Below, in pieces: positions 1-8,903 of a stretch of DNA of 64,000 bases. Under the pieces are notes generated by a model that was not told where the DNA came from, did not search any database, and was given only the letters and a program-made list of their open reading frames with translations. The stretch is from positions 649,810 to 713,809 of the forward strand of contig CANLOY010000002.1 of the NCBI GenBank assembly GCA_947493005.1, given 5' to 3'. Source of the stretch: an uncultured Roseivirga sp. GTDB taxonomy: Bacteria; Bacteroidota; Bacteroidia; Cytophagales; Cyclobacteriaceae. The stretch's first letter is position 1. Each line of letters opens with the position of its first letter. Made by a program: the position numbers and the translations under genes.

Positions 1-225
1 TTCAAATGAAGTTTCGGTCCAGAGTTCATTATCAATCTTACCATTTCTAAGCACTGGAACCCTTAAGGCATTAGGCCCCATATACCCAGGAGATATGCTG
101 ATGTACCTGTCCCTGTCAGTGCCAGCAGCATTGGGGTAGTCATGGAGGGCGTCCCACCAATCAAGATTTTGGGCGTTTAGCTGGAAGGTCCCCAGTACTA
201 AAACTAAATAGACTATCTTTTTCAT
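1..225 (-). CDS. Secreted protein of unknown function, N-terminal fragment
   Basis: The first 75 codons of a gene that runs off the left edge of the window. The ATG at 225-223 opens a clear signal peptide (MKKIVYLVLVLGTFQLNAQ) with the Ala-Gln ending usual for Bacteroidota Sec substrates. The mature start is rich in Trp, Tyr and Asp (NLDWWDALHDYPN) and the frame is open to base 1. I do not recognise the family from this piece. It is exported to the periplasm or outer membrane by inference from the signal peptide. It is divergent from the small secreted protein gene at 458, with 232 bp of AT-rich DNA between them in which I see no clear element. Confidence 0.7.
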   Translation of the reverse strand, partial: MKKIVYLVLVLGTFQLNAQNLDWWDALHDYPNAAGTDRDRYISISPGYMGPNALRVPVLRNGKIDNELWTETSFE

Positions 226-457
226 TTCCAAAACGAGAGTCGAAAGTAAAACATCCGGTTTTAAATCACATATAAATTATGTACATACTCGAATTTAATA
301 AGGAAAGGGTCTGTCAGCGGTCAAAAAAAACTCCCTATTTGGTAGTCAGAAACAAGCCTTTTGAAGACATGCTCTTCGAATACGTATATTCCTTTTCATA
401 CTTGGTTAACTAGTTTTTCTCTTCTCAGGTCTTATAATAAACATCAAACCGAAAATC

Positions 458-853
458 ATGAAAAAGCTTCATCGAATAAGATTTTGTCTAGCACTCATCT
501 TTCTGGTATCAGCTTATCAGGGAGTTTTTGCTCAATCAAGCAGTTCCGAAAAACAAGAGCAAGGCATAAAAGTTCCTCAGAAAATTCTGAAAACCTACGT
601 TGGCAAATACCAAATGGAAGAGGACTCCATACTTAAAATTTTCCTAAAGGGTGATACCCTAAAAGCTGAAGGTCCAGGTTCTCCTCCATTGGATTTGATT
701 CCAATTACCAACAGTAGGTTCTTTTTAAAGAAATTTGGGGTTGATATTGAGTTTGGCAAAAATGAAGAAGGTGAGGTAGACAGACTGAGCTTCATTAGAG
801 CAGATGGCCAGGCCCTAACTGCTCCAAAAGTCAAACCAAAACAAAAGGGTTAG
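458..853 (+). CDS. Small secreted protein with a DUF3471-like domain
   Basis: 131 residues. Residues 1-26 form a signal peptide ending FAQ. After a short Ser/Glu/Lys-rich linker, residues 45-125 follow the pattern of the small beta-rich domain often annotated DUF3471, found at the C-termini of beta-lactamase-like and DUF4440-like proteins: a YVGKYQ opening, a strand with [10 protein letters not shown], then an F..K..G..IEF segment and a final strand naming a residue pair G.V..L. Here the domain stands alone. Function is unknown; it probably acts in the periplasm. The family resemblance is by pattern only. The same type of domain ends the protein at 15317. The gene converges on hisB and its stop codon overlaps the hisB 3' end within a shared terminator hairpin. 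Confidence 0.75.
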   Translation: MKKLHRIRFCLALIFLVSAYQGVFAQSSSSEKQEQGIKVPQKILKTYVGKYQMEEDSILKIFLKGDTLKAEGPGSPPLDLIPITNSRFFLKKFGVDIEFGKNEEGEVDRLSFIRADGQALTAPKVKPKQKG

Positions 854-867
854 AGTAACCCTTTTGT
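841..867. terminator. Bidirectional hairpin terminator between convergent genes
   Basis: ACAAAAGGGTTA and TAACCCTTTTGT form a perfect 12-bp stem around a 3-nt loop. The A/T-rich base of the stem supplies a U-tract on both strands. It spans the stop codons of the 458 gene (plus) and hisB (minus), so one hairpin can end both transcripts. Confidence 0.8.
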
Positions 868-1947
868 ACTAGGCAAAGCATTCATTTCATCAACATTTCG
901 CTTAACAGCCATTTTTATCGCTTTAGCAAAAGCTTTAAAAATAGCTTCAATTTTATGGTGCTCGTTTTCACCTTCCACTTTAATATTCAAATTGCATTTA
1001 GATGCATCAGAGAAAGATTTAAAAAAGTGCAAAAACATTTCTGTGGGCATATCTCCCACCTTTTCTCTCTTGAAGTCTGCATCCCAAACCAACCAAGGTC
1101 TACCACTAAAATCGATAGCCACCTGAGCCAGTGCCTCATCCATGGGTAATAGAAAACCATATCTGTTAATTCCTTTCTTATCACCAATTGCTTGAGCATA
1201 GGCTTCACCCAAAGCCAAAGCTGTATCTTCTATAGTATGATGTTCATCAATATGTAAGTCACCATCAACTTTAACTGTTAAATCTGCACCAGAGTGTTTA
1301 CTCAATTGGTCAAGCATATGATCAAAAAAACCTAAACCAGTTTGATTATCACATTCACCAGATCCATCAAGATTTAGCTGTATCAAAATATCGGTCTCCT
1401 TTGTTGTTCTCCTCAACTCTGATTTGCGTTGCGGAAGTCTAAGGAACCCGAAAATATCGTCCCAGTTCTTTGATGTTAGAGCAGCTCTTTCATCCATGTC
1501 ATCTGATAGATAAATAGCCTTACAACCCAGGTTTTCAGCAAGCTCTATATCGGTTTTTCTATCACCTAACACATAAGAGTTTTCTAAATCGTGCGCTCCA
1601 TTCAAATATTTAGTTAAAAGCCCGGTTCTTGGTTTTCTTGTTTCGGCATTTTCATGCTCAAAAGTTCTGTCAATGCATATTTCACTAAAGTGAACGCCCT
1701 CATTCTCAAGGATCTTGAGCATTTTATTTTGAGCTGGCCAAAAAGTTTCTTCTGGAAAAGAATCCGTACCCAATCCATCCTGATTGGTTACCATCACTAG
1801 TTCATAGTCCAATTCTTCGACTATCTTTCTAAGATTAGTAATCGCTCCCGGTAAAAACTCCAGTTTCTCCAATGAATCTACTTGAAAGTCGGTTGGAGGC
1901 TCGATGATTATCGTTCCATCTCTGTCAATAAAAAGTACTTTCTTCAT
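850..1947 (-). CDS. hisB: Bifunctional histidinol-phosphatase / imidazoleglycerol-phosphate dehydratase
   Basis: 365 residues, the usual length of the fused HisB. The N-terminal half (about 1-165) is a HAD phosphatase with the DxDGT signature: Asp8 and Asp10 in DRDGT are the expected nucleophile and acid/base. It removes phosphate from histidinol phosphate. The C-terminal half (about 175-365) is the IGP dehydratase with paired metal-binding His motifs, [10 protein letters not shown] and EHHKIEAIF, and makes imidazole-acetol phosphate. It is the last gene of the hisG-D-C-B run, one base after hisC. No hisH, hisA, hisF or hisIE follows: the next gene is on the other strand. Confidence 0.97.
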   Translation of the reverse strand: MKKVLFIDRDGTIIIEPPTDFQVDSLEKLEFLPGAITNLRKIVEELDYELVMVTNQDGLGTDSFPEETFWPAQNKMLKILENEGVHFSEICIDRTFEHENAETRKPRTGLLTKYLNGAHDLENSYVLGDRKTDIELAENLGCKAIYLSDDMDERAALTSKNWDDIFGFLRLPQRKSELRRTTKETDILIQLNLDGSGECDNQTGLGFFDHMLDQLSKHSGADLTVKVDGDLHIDEHHTIEDTALALGEAYAQAIGDKKGINRYGFLLPMDEALAQVAIDFSGRPWLVWDADFKREKVGDMPTEMFLHFFKSFSDASKCNLNIKVEGENEHHKIEAIFKAFAKAIKMAVKRNVDEMNALPSTKGLL

Positions 1948-1948
1948 A

Positions 1949-2998
1949 CTATAATTTCTTTAAGGCCTGAATCAAGGCGTTATTTTCTTCTTTTGTTCCC
2001 ACCGTTATCCTGATACCATCTTCGCAGAGTACCACTTTTGATCTATCCCTCAAAATGATCTTCTTCGAAATCAATTGCCTGTAAACATCACTGGCATTTC
2101 TGACCTTTACTAAAAAGAAGTTCGCATTGGTAGGAAACACCCGCTCAACTATACCCAAACATTCTAAATCAGATTTAAGCTGTATTCGGTTTTCAAGAAT
2201 ATCATCAACCATTTTGTCTTTGGTTTCAATATTCTCTAAAGCATTATAAACCGTTCTTTGCGTCAGACCACTCAGGTTATAAGGTGCTTTGATTTTATTT
2301 AACACTCCCAGAATTTCTTGTGAACAAAAGGCCATTCCAAGCCTGAGTGCGGCTAATCCCCATGCTTTGCTGAAAGTTTGCAAAACAATCAGGTTGCCAT
2401 ATTCATTCAGTTTCTCTATAAACGAAGGTCTGTCAGTAAAATCGATATATGCTTCATCTACAACCACCAATCCGTTAAACCTTTTCAATACCTCTTCTAT
2501 TCTACTTAGCGTAACATCATTACCTGTAGGGTTATTTGGTGAGCAAATGAAAACAATTTTGGTGCGCTCGCCTACTGTATCCAAGATACTCTTTACATCA
2601 AGATCGAAGGCATTGGTCAATTGAGTTTCTCTAACTTCTACGTTGTTTATGTCTGCACTTACTTTGTACATACCGTAAGTTGGTGGGTTAATGATCACAT
2701 TGTCTACACCAGGCTCACAAAAAGCTCGAAAGAGTAAATCAATAGGTTCATCACTTCCATTGCCTAGAAAAATACGATCAGCAGATACCCTTTTAATTTC
2801 CCCAATCTTATTCTTCAATTCATACTGATAAGGATCCGGATACCTATTCCAGTTCTCCTTAGTAATCGAGCCAAATGGATTTTCATTGGCATCGAGAAAA
2901 ACACCATCATTCCCCTTATAGTCATCTCTTGCCGATGAGTAAGGTACCAGATCTTTAAGGTGGGGCCTTATCAGACCCTTTAAGTCAAACATCATCAA
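1949..2998 (-). CDS. hisC: Histidinol-phosphate aminotransferase
   Basis: 349 residues, class I/II PLP-dependent aminotransferase. It converts imidazole-acetol phosphate and glutamate to histidinol phosphate. Visible signatures are the N-terminal DANENPFG, the SPNNPTGN substrate-loop motif, DEAYIDF with the PLP-contacting Asp, and the PLP lysine at about residue 211 in [14 protein letters not shown]. Its start overlaps the end of hisD by 14 bases, so translation is probably coupled. Three Met codons open the frame (MMMFDLKG) and the exact start among them cannot be decided. Confidence 0.96.
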   Translation of the reverse strand: MMMFDLKGLIRPHLKDLVPYSSARDDYKGNDGVFLDANENPFGSITKENWNRYPDPYQYELKNKIGEIKRVSADRIFLGNGSDEPIDLLFRAFCEPGVDNVIINPPTYGMYKVSADINNVEVRETQLTNAFDLDVKSILDTVGERTKIVFICSPNNPTGNDVTLSRIEEVLKRFNGLVVVDEAYIDFTDRPSFIEKLNEYGNLIVLQTFSKAWGLAALRLGMAFCSQEILGVLNKIKAPYNLSGLTQRTVYNALENIETKDKMVDDILENRIQLKSDLECLGIVERVFPTNANFFLVKVRNASDVYRQLISKKIILRDRSKVVLCEDGIRITVGTKEENNALIQALKKL

Positions 2999-4274
2999 TC
3001 ATTTTAAGTCGAATAGAAACGGCATTTTTGTGCGCTTGCAATTGTTCTGCAGAGGCCATTTTTTCAACCACCGGCCCTAATACTTTTAGGCCTTCAGCCG
3101 TAATTTCCTGATAGGTAATCTTTTTCACAAAGCTATCGAGAGAAACCCCGCTGTACATTTTAGCATACCCGTTGGTAGGTAATGTGTGGTTTGTACCAGA
3201 TGCATAGTCGCCTGCAGATTCAGGTGTATAATTGCCAAGAAAAACAGACCCTGCATTCACAATTTTATCCGCTACCGACCATGGAGAATCAATTGCCAGA
3301 ATCAAGTGTTCTGCTCCATATTCATTTAAAAGGTCAATGGCATCTTTTCTGTCCTCAGCTACTATGGCCACACTATTTTCCAATGCCTTAGTGGCAAACT
3401 CTGCTCTGGGCAACTGTTTTAATTGTTCAGCAACTTCATTCTCAACCTCATCAACTATACTTTCATCAGAAGCAACCAAAACTACCTGGGAGTCTGTGCC
3501 ATGCTCTGCCTGAGAAAGCAAGTCGGCTGCTACGAATGCCGGCACTGCGGTTGCATCGGCATAAACCGCTACTTCCGAAGGACCCGCAGGCATATCAATT
3601 GCTACTCCGAATTTCGTGGCCAGTTGCTTGGCCGCTGTTACATATTGATTTCCAGGGCCAAAGATTTTATATACCTTAGGAATAGTTTCTGTACCGAAAG
3701 TCATAGAAGCAATGGCCTGAGCCCCACCTACTTTGAATATTTTATCTAAACCAACCAACTGGGCGGTATACAGAATTGCAGGGTGAATATTGCCCTGATC
3801 ATCCGGAGGTGTACATAGAATCAATTCCCTACAGCCTGCAAGTTTAGCAGGAATGGCCAACATCAGTACAGTTGAAAATAAAGGAGCAGTCCCTCCGGGA
3901 ATATAAAGCCCTACCTTATCAATAGCCACTGACTTTCTGTAGCAGCTTACTCCAGACATTGTCTCTACTTTCAGCGTATCATCTTTTTGTGCACTGTGAA
4001 ATGTTTCAATATTGGCTTTGGCCACTGAAATAGCATTTTTAAGTTCATCATCAACCAATAACACTGCCCTATCAATTTCTTCCTGTGCAACCAGAAGCTG
4101 ATTAAGGGGCACTCCATCAAAACGTTCGGTATAATCATTAACCGCCTTGTCTCCTCCAAGCTTCACCTCCTCCATTATCGGCATTACTACTTCTTCAGTA
4201 GACTGAAAGTCCATTGTTGGTCTTTTCAACAATTCAGGCCAGGATTCCCGGCCAGGGTTAAGTACTTTTTTCAT
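2985..4274 (-). CDS. hisD: Histidinol dehydrogenase
   Basis: 429 residues, full length for HisD, which performs the last two oxidations of histidinol to histidine with NAD and a Zn ion. Diagnostic stretches are the GLYIPGGTAPLFSTVLM nucleotide-site segment, GPGNQYVTAAK, the SQAEHGTDSQVVLV metal-site region and the C-terminal HTLPTNGYAKMYSGVS with its conserved His. The start codon overlaps the hisG stop in the arrangement ATGA, typical of coupled genes in one operon. Nothing looks truncated. Confidence 0.97.
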   Translation of the reverse strand: MKKVLNPGRESWPELLKRPTMDFQSTEEVVMPIMEEVKLGGDKAVNDYTERFDGVPLNQLLVAQEEIDRAVLLVDDELKNAISVAKANIETFHSAQKDDTLKVETMSGVSCYRKSVAIDKVGLYIPGGTAPLFSTVLMLAIPAKLAGCRELILCTPPDDQGNIHPAILYTAQLVGLDKIFKVGGAQAIASMTFGTETIPKVYKIFGPGNQYVTAAKQLATKFGVAIDMPAGPSEVAVYADATAVPAFVAADLLSQAEHGTDSQVVLVASDESIVDEVENEVAEQLKQLPRAEFATKALENSVAIVAEDRKDAIDLLNEYGAEHLILAIDSPWSVADKIVNAGSVFLGNYTPESAGDYASGTNHTLPTNGYAKMYSGVSLDSFVKKITYQEITAEGLKVLGPVVEKMASAEQLQAHKNAVSIRLKMIDDV

Positions 4275-5131
4275 AAGATCATCTTTTCAATAGGCACCAC
4301 CAAAATCCCTTCTGCCCCGGCAGATTTGAGATCTTCTATAATTTGCCAGAAGTCATCCTCTTGAATTACCGAATGTACCGAACTCCAACCGTCATTGGCC
4401 AGAGGCATTACAGTTGGGCTTTTCATACCTGGTAAAATCTCAATAATTCTATCTAATGAATCTGTAGGTGCATTTAACAAGATGTATTTGTTGCTTTTGG
4501 CAGCCTGAACCGACTCTATTCTGAAAATCAGCTTATCGAGAATAGCTTTCTTCTCTTTACTGAGGTCTTTATTTGACAGTAAAACTGCTTCAGACTTATA
4601 AATGACCTCAACCTCTTTTAGACCATTACTCATCAGTGTTGAACCAGAGCTTACTATATCACAAATGCCATATGCCAAGCCAATACTGGGTGCAATCTCT
4701 ACTGAACCACTAATCTCATTAACCTCAGCACTTACATTTTGAGATTTCAAGAAATCCCCAAGTATTTTCGGATAAGATGTCGCAAGACTTTTCCCTTCAA
4801 AATCTGCTACTCCGTTGTATGGTTGATTCTTATCAATCGCCAATGACAATCGGCACTTAGAAAAGCCTAGTTTTTTAATAATCTCTACATCTTTATCTTT
4901 TTCCTCTGCCTCATTACCTCCTACTATTCCAATATCGGCAACACCATCTTGCACATACCCAGGAATGTCATCGTCTCTGAGGAAAAGAAATTCGATTGGG
5001 AAATTAGTTGAAGAGGCCTTTAACTTTCCAGCCCCGTTATTGAATTTAATACCGCACTCTTTTATCAATTTTAAAGAGTCATCGCTCAGGCGGCCTTTTT
5101 TCTGTACAGCAATACGTATAATATTATCCAT
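4271..5131 (-). CDS. hisG: ATP phosphoribosyltransferase, long form
   Basis: 286 residues, first enzyme of histidine synthesis: it joins ATP and PRPP. The N-terminus (IRIAVQKKGRLSDDSLKLI) and the GVADIGIVGGNEAEE segment are typical of HisG, and the length together with the C-terminal ACT-like part (about 210-286, ending SAGAEGILVVPIEKMIL) marks the long, histidine-feedback-regulated type that needs no HisZ. It is the first structural gene of the operon. About 90 bases upstream lies the stop of a His-rich leader frame with attached hairpins, which should set operon transcription according to charged tRNA-His. Confidence 0.97.
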   Translation of the reverse strand: MDNIIRIAVQKKGRLSDDSLKLIKECGIKFNNGAGKLKASSTNFPIEFLFLRDDDIPGYVQDGVADIGIVGGNEAEEKDKDVEIIKKLGFSKCRLSLAIDKNQPYNGVADFEGKSLATSYPKILGDFLKSQNVSAEVNEISGSVEIAPSIGLAYGICDIVSSGSTLMSNGLKEVEVIYKSEAVLLSNKDLSKEKKAILDKLIFRIESVQAAKSNKYILLNAPTDSLDRIIEILPGMKSPTVMPLANDGWSSVHSVIQEDDFWQIIEDLKSAGAEGILVVPIEKMIL

Positions 5132-5183
5132 CAGGATTATTGACTAAAATTCTAAGAAAATGATTTAATAAAGTGGAATTAAA

Positions 5184-5232
5184 GCGACCGCGTAGGCCAC
5201 ATAGGGGTTATGTCATCTCTCAAACGAGATGA
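5184..5232 (-). promoter_or_regulatory. Candidate his attenuator hairpins
   Basis: On the minus-strand transcript, three hairpins follow one another after the last His codons. First TCATCTC/GAGATGA (7 bp, loop GTTTGA) at 5232-5213, whose loop contains most of the leader stop codon. Then ACATA/TATGT (5 bp) at 5213-5199, which shares a base with the first and so competes with it. Then GTGGCC/GGTCGC (6 bp with two G-U pairs) at 5200-5184, followed by TTTAATT. The last is the best terminator-like candidate, though its U-tract is interrupted. Which pairings form when the ribosome stalls is inference. Confidence 0.6.
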
Positions 5233-5285
5233 TGGAAATGATGTGCATGAGCTGCGCGAATGGCGATATGTAGATTCATTGACAT
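5220..5285 (-). CDS. hisL: his operon leader peptide
   Basis: A 21-codon frame, MSMNLHIAIRAAHAHHFHHLV, ending in TGA at 5222-5220. Six of its residues are His, five of them among residues 13-19 (HAHHFHH), encoded by CAT throughout. A second in-frame ATG at 5279 would give 19 codons. It sits just downstream of a consensus promoter and upstream of stacked hairpins and hisG, which is the layout of an amino-acid leader peptide: lack of charged tRNA-His would stall the ribosome in the His run and change folding downstream. The symbol is given by analogy to the enterobacterial hisL; there is no sequence homology beyond the His run. Confidence 0.85.
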   Translation of the reverse strand: MSMNLHIAIRAAHAHHFHHLV

Positions 5286-5291
5286 CGGATG

Positions 5292-5321
5292 CAAATATAG
5301 AGGCTCATGCTTTCACTACAA
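5292..5321 (-). promoter_or_regulatory. Bacteroidota-type promoter of the his operon
   Basis: TATATTTG at 5299-5292 is an exact match to the Bacteroidota -7 element TAnnTTTG. A TTG at 5321-5319 lies 19 bp upstream, within the usual spacing for the -33 element. Transcription would begin about 5 bases after the -7 element, near 5287, so the leader ATG at 5285 is almost at the 5' end of the RNA. Confidence 0.75.
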
Positions 5322-5462
5322 TAGAAAAGATTAAAAAAATAGAGATTATATGAGTTTCAGGTGACATTTAAATAAGACCAAAGTTCTACCAACTCTACAC
5401 ATACCCCCTCCGCCTAAGTCTATAATTTGCTAGTTTTATAAATCAGGTCAAACCTTCATATC

Positions 5463-6446
5463 ATGGCTCAATTTAGAATAGGTTTAGCAATGTTATCCCT
5501 GTTACTTGTTTGTGAAAGTTCATATTCACAAAAATGGGTAACCGCTAGCTTACCAAAAGACATTACTATTCATAAAATCACAAGCACCCAAAATCAATTC
5601 TGGGGAGTAGATTATGGCAAAGGTTTAATACTCAATAGTCCAAATGGAAAAAATGATTGGACTATAAACGCAGATTTGGGTTCAGAATATTTCGAAAAAA
5701 TTCAATTCATCAATGAGAAGGCTGGGTTTGTTTGTGGTGATTACGGATATGTATACAAGACTACTGATGGCGGTAAAAACTGGCAAGAAATAAGCCCGAC
5801 TATTAAGAATAGGATTACTGAGAACTTTCGTGGTGATTCAACAAAAAACCAAGAGCCTGATGGGAGTTTTGCTGCATACTACGACATGTATTTCAAAAAC
5901 TCCCAACAAGGTTTTGTTTGGGGATTTGTCTACAACCCTGCCAAAGGTTTTCGAAACTCTTATCAAAGATTAATCTTTGAAACCAAGGATGGAGGTAGTA
6001 GCTGGCAACCAATTAAAGAAACTGAATATGAACAACTCAAAAGCTCTTATTATAAGGAAGCTCCAAAACAGAAAAAGCATTATAGTGGCACTTACTATTT
6101 GAATGAGAATCTGTTATGGAAAGCTGAATCAAATAATCGGGTGCAACATATTTCGAGGTCGGTTGATGGAGGAAAATCATGGCAAAGCAGCAAGCTTACA
6201 GATCAAGATCTAGGTCGTTTTATTGTTCGCTCTATTGTATTTATAAATGAGAATGAAGGTTATGTCCTTGCAGGAACTCTGGGAAAGGAACCTCTGAAGG
6301 CATTGGTATTCCATTCTTTAGATGGTGGTTTAAGCTGGAAACTAATAGAAAACGACTGGCCACATTTACATGATGCTATTTGGGTCGATGGAAGGGTATG
6401 GGTAAGCGGGAGAAATGGATTCCTGGCCCTTTCGGAAATTGGATAG
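5463..6446 (+). CDS. Secreted Ycf48-like beta-propeller protein
   Basis: 327 residues. Signal peptide in 1-22 (ending SYSQ). The rest has BNR/Asp-box type repeats: KTTDGGKNWQE near residue 100, ETKDGGSSWQP near 178, SVDGGKSWQS near 240 and HSLDGGLSWKL near 290. This is the pattern of Ycf48-like and sialidase-like propellers (photosystem II assembly factor family in name only; in Bacteroidota these are exported proteins of unknown role). It probably adopts a seven-bladed propeller and binds a partner in the periplasm or at the surface. It stands alone between the his region and the AIM24 gene. No catalytic residues can be assigned. Confidence 0.8.
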   Translation: MAQFRIGLAMLSLLLVCESSYSQKWVTASLPKDITIHKITSTQNQFWGVDYGKGLILNSPNGKNDWTINADLGSEYFEKIQFINEKAGFVCGDYGYVYKTTDGGKNWQEISPTIKNRITENFRGDSTKNQEPDGSFAAYYDMYFKNSQQGFVWGFVYNPAKGFRNSYQRLIFETKDGGSSWQPIKETEYEQLKSSYYKEAPKQKKHYSGTYYLNENLLWKAESNNRVQHISRSVDGGKSWQSSKLTDQDLGRFIVRSIVFINENEGYVLAGTLGKEPLKALVFHSLDGGLSWKLIENDWPHLHDAIWVDGRVWVSGRNGFLALSEIG

Positions 6447-6547
6447 TTCTAGTCTTGCTTTAGCTCATCCCAATTTAAATTCATCAATACCTTTACTACA
6501 CTGGGATTTGTACCAGAAACAACATACTTTTCATCAAAACAACATTC

Positions 6548-7285
6548 ATGAGATCACACGAAATAGATTACACATTGCATGGAGATGACATGCAAATGGT
6601 AGAAATAGAACTTGACCCTCAAGAAACAGTAATTGCAGAAGCTGGTGCCATGAACTGGATGGATCCACAAATCAGTTTCGAAACTAAAATGGGTGATGGG
6701 TCTGAACCTGATAAAGGATTCTTTGGAAAACTGGTTAGTGTTGGTAAACGTGCCCTGACGGGCGAATCCATTTTTATGACCCATTTCACTAATGTCGGAT
6801 CGGGAAAAAGAAAGGTATGCTTCTCAGCTCCATATCCGGGTAAAATTATGCCTATTAATCTCCCAGAAGTAGGTGGTGAAATCCTATGTCAGAAAGATGC
6901 CTTCCTGTGTGCTGCACTGGGCACCAAACTGGACATAGCCTTTACCAGAAAACTTGGTGCAGGTTTTTTTGGTGGTGAGGGCTTTATTTTGGAAAAAATC
7001 CAAGGGGATGGCATGGCATTTCTTCATGCAGGAGGTACTATAATCAAAAAGGAGTTAAACAATGATTCGGTTATTGTAGATACTGGATGTGTTGTTGGTT
7101 TTACCTCCGGAATCAATTATGACATTCAAAGAGCAGGAAATCTTAAGTCAATGTTTTTTGGCGGTGAGGGGCTATTTCTTGCAACTCTTAGCGGAACAGG
7201 AACCGTTTACCTACAAAGCCTGCCTTTCTCCAGACTGGCAGACAGAATTATAAAAGAAGTGCCCCAACCTAAAAACCATGGGTAA
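6548..7285 (+). CDS. AIM24 family protein (TIGR00266 type)
   Basis: 245 residues with no signal peptide. The opening [19 protein letters not shown] and the repeated GGEGF/GGEGLF turns ([16 protein letters not shown] near 140, [16 protein letters not shown] near 210) are characteristic of the AIM24/TIGR00266 family, a double-psi-like beta protein that is widespread in bacteria and named for a yeast mitochondrial inner-membrane organising protein. Its bacterial role is unknown. It is probably cytoplasmic. The start at 6548 gives the complete family N-terminus. A strong hairpin follows the stop codon. Confidence 0.88.
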   Translation: MRSHEIDYTLHGDDMQMVEIELDPQETVIAEAGAMNWMDPQISFETKMGDGSEPDKGFFGKLVSVGKRALTGESIFMTHFTNVGSGKRKVCFSAPYPGKIMPINLPEVGGEILCQKDAFLCAALGTKLDIAFTRKLGAGFFGGEGFILEKIQGDGMAFLHAGGTIIKKELNNDSVIVDTGCVVGFTSGINYDIQRAGNLKSMFFGGEGLFLATLSGTGTVYLQSLPFSRLADRIIKEVPQPKNHG

Positions 7286-7292
7286 GTAAATT

Positions 7293-7330
7293 AACCCGTG
7301 TGCTGGTAAACTTTTGTTAGCACATGGGTT
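7293..7330 (+). terminator. Hairpin after the AIM24 gene
   Basis: AACCCGTGTGCT and AGCACATGGGTT pair over 12 bp (one G-U) around a 14-nt loop, starting 8 bases after the stop codon. There is no good T-run behind it, so factor-independent termination is uncertain, but an RNA 3'-end hairpin is likely. Confidence 0.55.
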
Positions 7331-7377
7331 ACCTATTGTCGCTTTCTTCATTAAGGATGAATCAATCTTAATGGAAA

Positions 7378-8853
7378 ATGAAAAAGCAAATTAATCTATC
7401 AATTACACTTCTAGCTATATTGATCCTGAACAGTTGTAAAACAACTATTCCACAAAATGACAGAACCCCTCCTACAGCAGCAATCACTGTTATTGACGCT
7501 GATGCGAGTAAAACATGGGAATATGAAACTGGAGATGGAACGCTGATTGTACCTGGCCCTGTAGGCAAAAAACTGGTTGTCATGATCAGCGGAAAAGATA
7601 AAGGGGGAGTTTCAGAATTAGATGTCACTATTGATGGTGTTACACACAATGGCACATTAAACATCAAAGGTAATAAGAGCAATCCATTGGATGCTTTGTT
7701 CACAAGACCTACACTCTCTGCCTTAAGACGAGGACAAATCGTTAAAATTTCTGCAAGAGTAGATGATTTCAAAGGAAACAAATTAAGGCCTAACACTCCT
7801 CAAGTCATTATTACAGGAGGTGTCATGACTCCATTTATTAAACTGAGTGCGAGTAAGACAGACTTGAAAGAAGGAGAATCATTTACTCTGAGTTGGAACA
7901 CCGATTTGATGACCACTTTGAATTTCACAAATCCATCATTGGCTGGTAGAACGCTCAATGTGAAACAAGGCAATATCACCCTCAAAGCAGATTTAAGCAT
8001 TTCTGAATATACCTTGAGTGGAACCTCAAAACTCGGAAACAAAGTCACAAAGTCAGTTAAGGTAAAAGTGACCAAAAAACCTGTTCCCATTTGTTCTGTG
8101 ATCAATGGAGTCAGTCTGAGAAATATTCAGTCAGGCAGAATCGTAGTTCCAACCAACCTAATTTCTACGAGACTGAAAAAGGAAACCGTTAAGCCAAACG
8201 CATTTCAATCACATCCGAATAGTTTGTATGCCATGAACGTTATTCGCTATCAGGAATGGCAAGCCAATACTCCAAACACTGCAAAAGCAGACAACTATGA
8301 TTATGAAAGAATACTTTTGTTTGATTTACAGAACTGTAGGATTGATAGAAGAATTGCTATTCCAACTCAGTTCAACTCCATACTATCAAATCGATGGACC
8401 AGAGGAGAATATATCCAAGTGGAGTTCGGAAAAGGAAATACTTTAATCACATTGTATAAACGCGAGCCAATTTCAAAGAACTCAAATAAGGACTTTAAAT
8501 ATGGAACGCAAGTAAAAGATCTCTCAAATACCTACCCTAATTATGGTACCGGAGATTTTGGAAAAGGTGCTGAACATCATCCAATCAATGGTCAAAACAT
8601 TTCCATGAAACGTGACAAAAGCTCAGCTGCGGTTTTGATCTCAACCAGATCAGCTAGCAGCAGCAGTTTAAGTACTTACAAGCTATACATCTATGATTTA
8701 GTTCGGCCCTCCAATAGACCAAGAGTGTTTACACTAGGTGGAGGAGGCTATTACAAAGATGTGACCGTCACACGCAATGGCGACAGGCTTTCATTTAGTG
8801 GTAAAACAAGGAATAACAGTCTTCCAATACAACTAGGAAGTACTACCCTTTAA
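7378..8853 (+). CDS. Lipoprotein with Ig-like domain, unknown function
   Basis: 491 residues. Residues 1-20 form a lipoprotein signal with lipobox LNSC and Cys20, so it should be lipidated and held in the inner or outer membrane. Residues 30-150 look like an Ig-like or cadherin-like domain (DRTPPTAAITVID opening and a GKDKGGVSELDVTIDG stretch). Residues 155-235 form a second beta domain resembling Ig-like adhesion modules. The C-terminal 250 residues are unlike anything I recognise, with many Asn, Tyr and Arg and an end like a propeller strand (GGGYYKDVTVTRNGDRLSF). It is followed by a strong terminator shared with sulP. Confidence 0.75.
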   Translation: MKKQINLSITLLAILILNSCKTTIPQNDRTPPTAAITVIDADASKTWEYETGDGTLIVPGPVGKKLVVMISGKDKGGVSELDVTIDGVTHNGTLNIKGNKSNPLDALFTRPTLSALRRGQIVKISARVDDFKGNKLRPNTPQVIITGGVMTPFIKLSASKTDLKEGESFTLSWNTDLMTTLNFTNPSLAGRTLNVKQGNITLKADLSISEYTLSGTSKLGNKVTKSVKVKVTKKPVPICSVINGVSLRNIQSGRIVVPTNLISTRLKKETVKPNAFQSHPNSLYAMNVIRYQEWQANTPNTAKADNYDYERILLFDLQNCRIDRRIAIPTQFNSILSNRWTRGEYIQVEFGKGNTLITLYKREPISKNSNKDFKYGTQVKDLSNTYPNYGTGDFGKGAEHHPINGQNISMKRDKSSAAVLISTRSASSSSLSTYKLYIYDLVRPSNRPRVFTLGGGGYYKDVTVTRNGDRLSFSGKTRNNSLPIQLGSTTL

Positions 8854-8866
8854 AGCCATATAAAAC

Positions 8867-8903
8867 AAAACAGGAAGAGTATAGTTTATACTCTTCCTGT
8901 TTT
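8867..8903. terminator. Strong bidirectional terminator
   Basis: A perfect 17-bp inverted repeat (AAAACAGGAAGAGTATA and its complement) with a 3-nt loop. The arms end in AAAA/TTTT, so it works on both strands. It lies between the convergent lipoprotein gene and the SulP gene and overlaps the SulP stop codon. Confidence 0.9.

Noticed and set aside
5245-5310. GCATGAGC (5310-5303) and GCTCATGC (5252-5245), an 8-bp inverted repeat around the his promoter and leader
   Set aside because: If the promoter at 5292-5321 is right, the first half lies upstream of the transcript start and cannot pair in RNA. It would matter only with a start site farther upstream.
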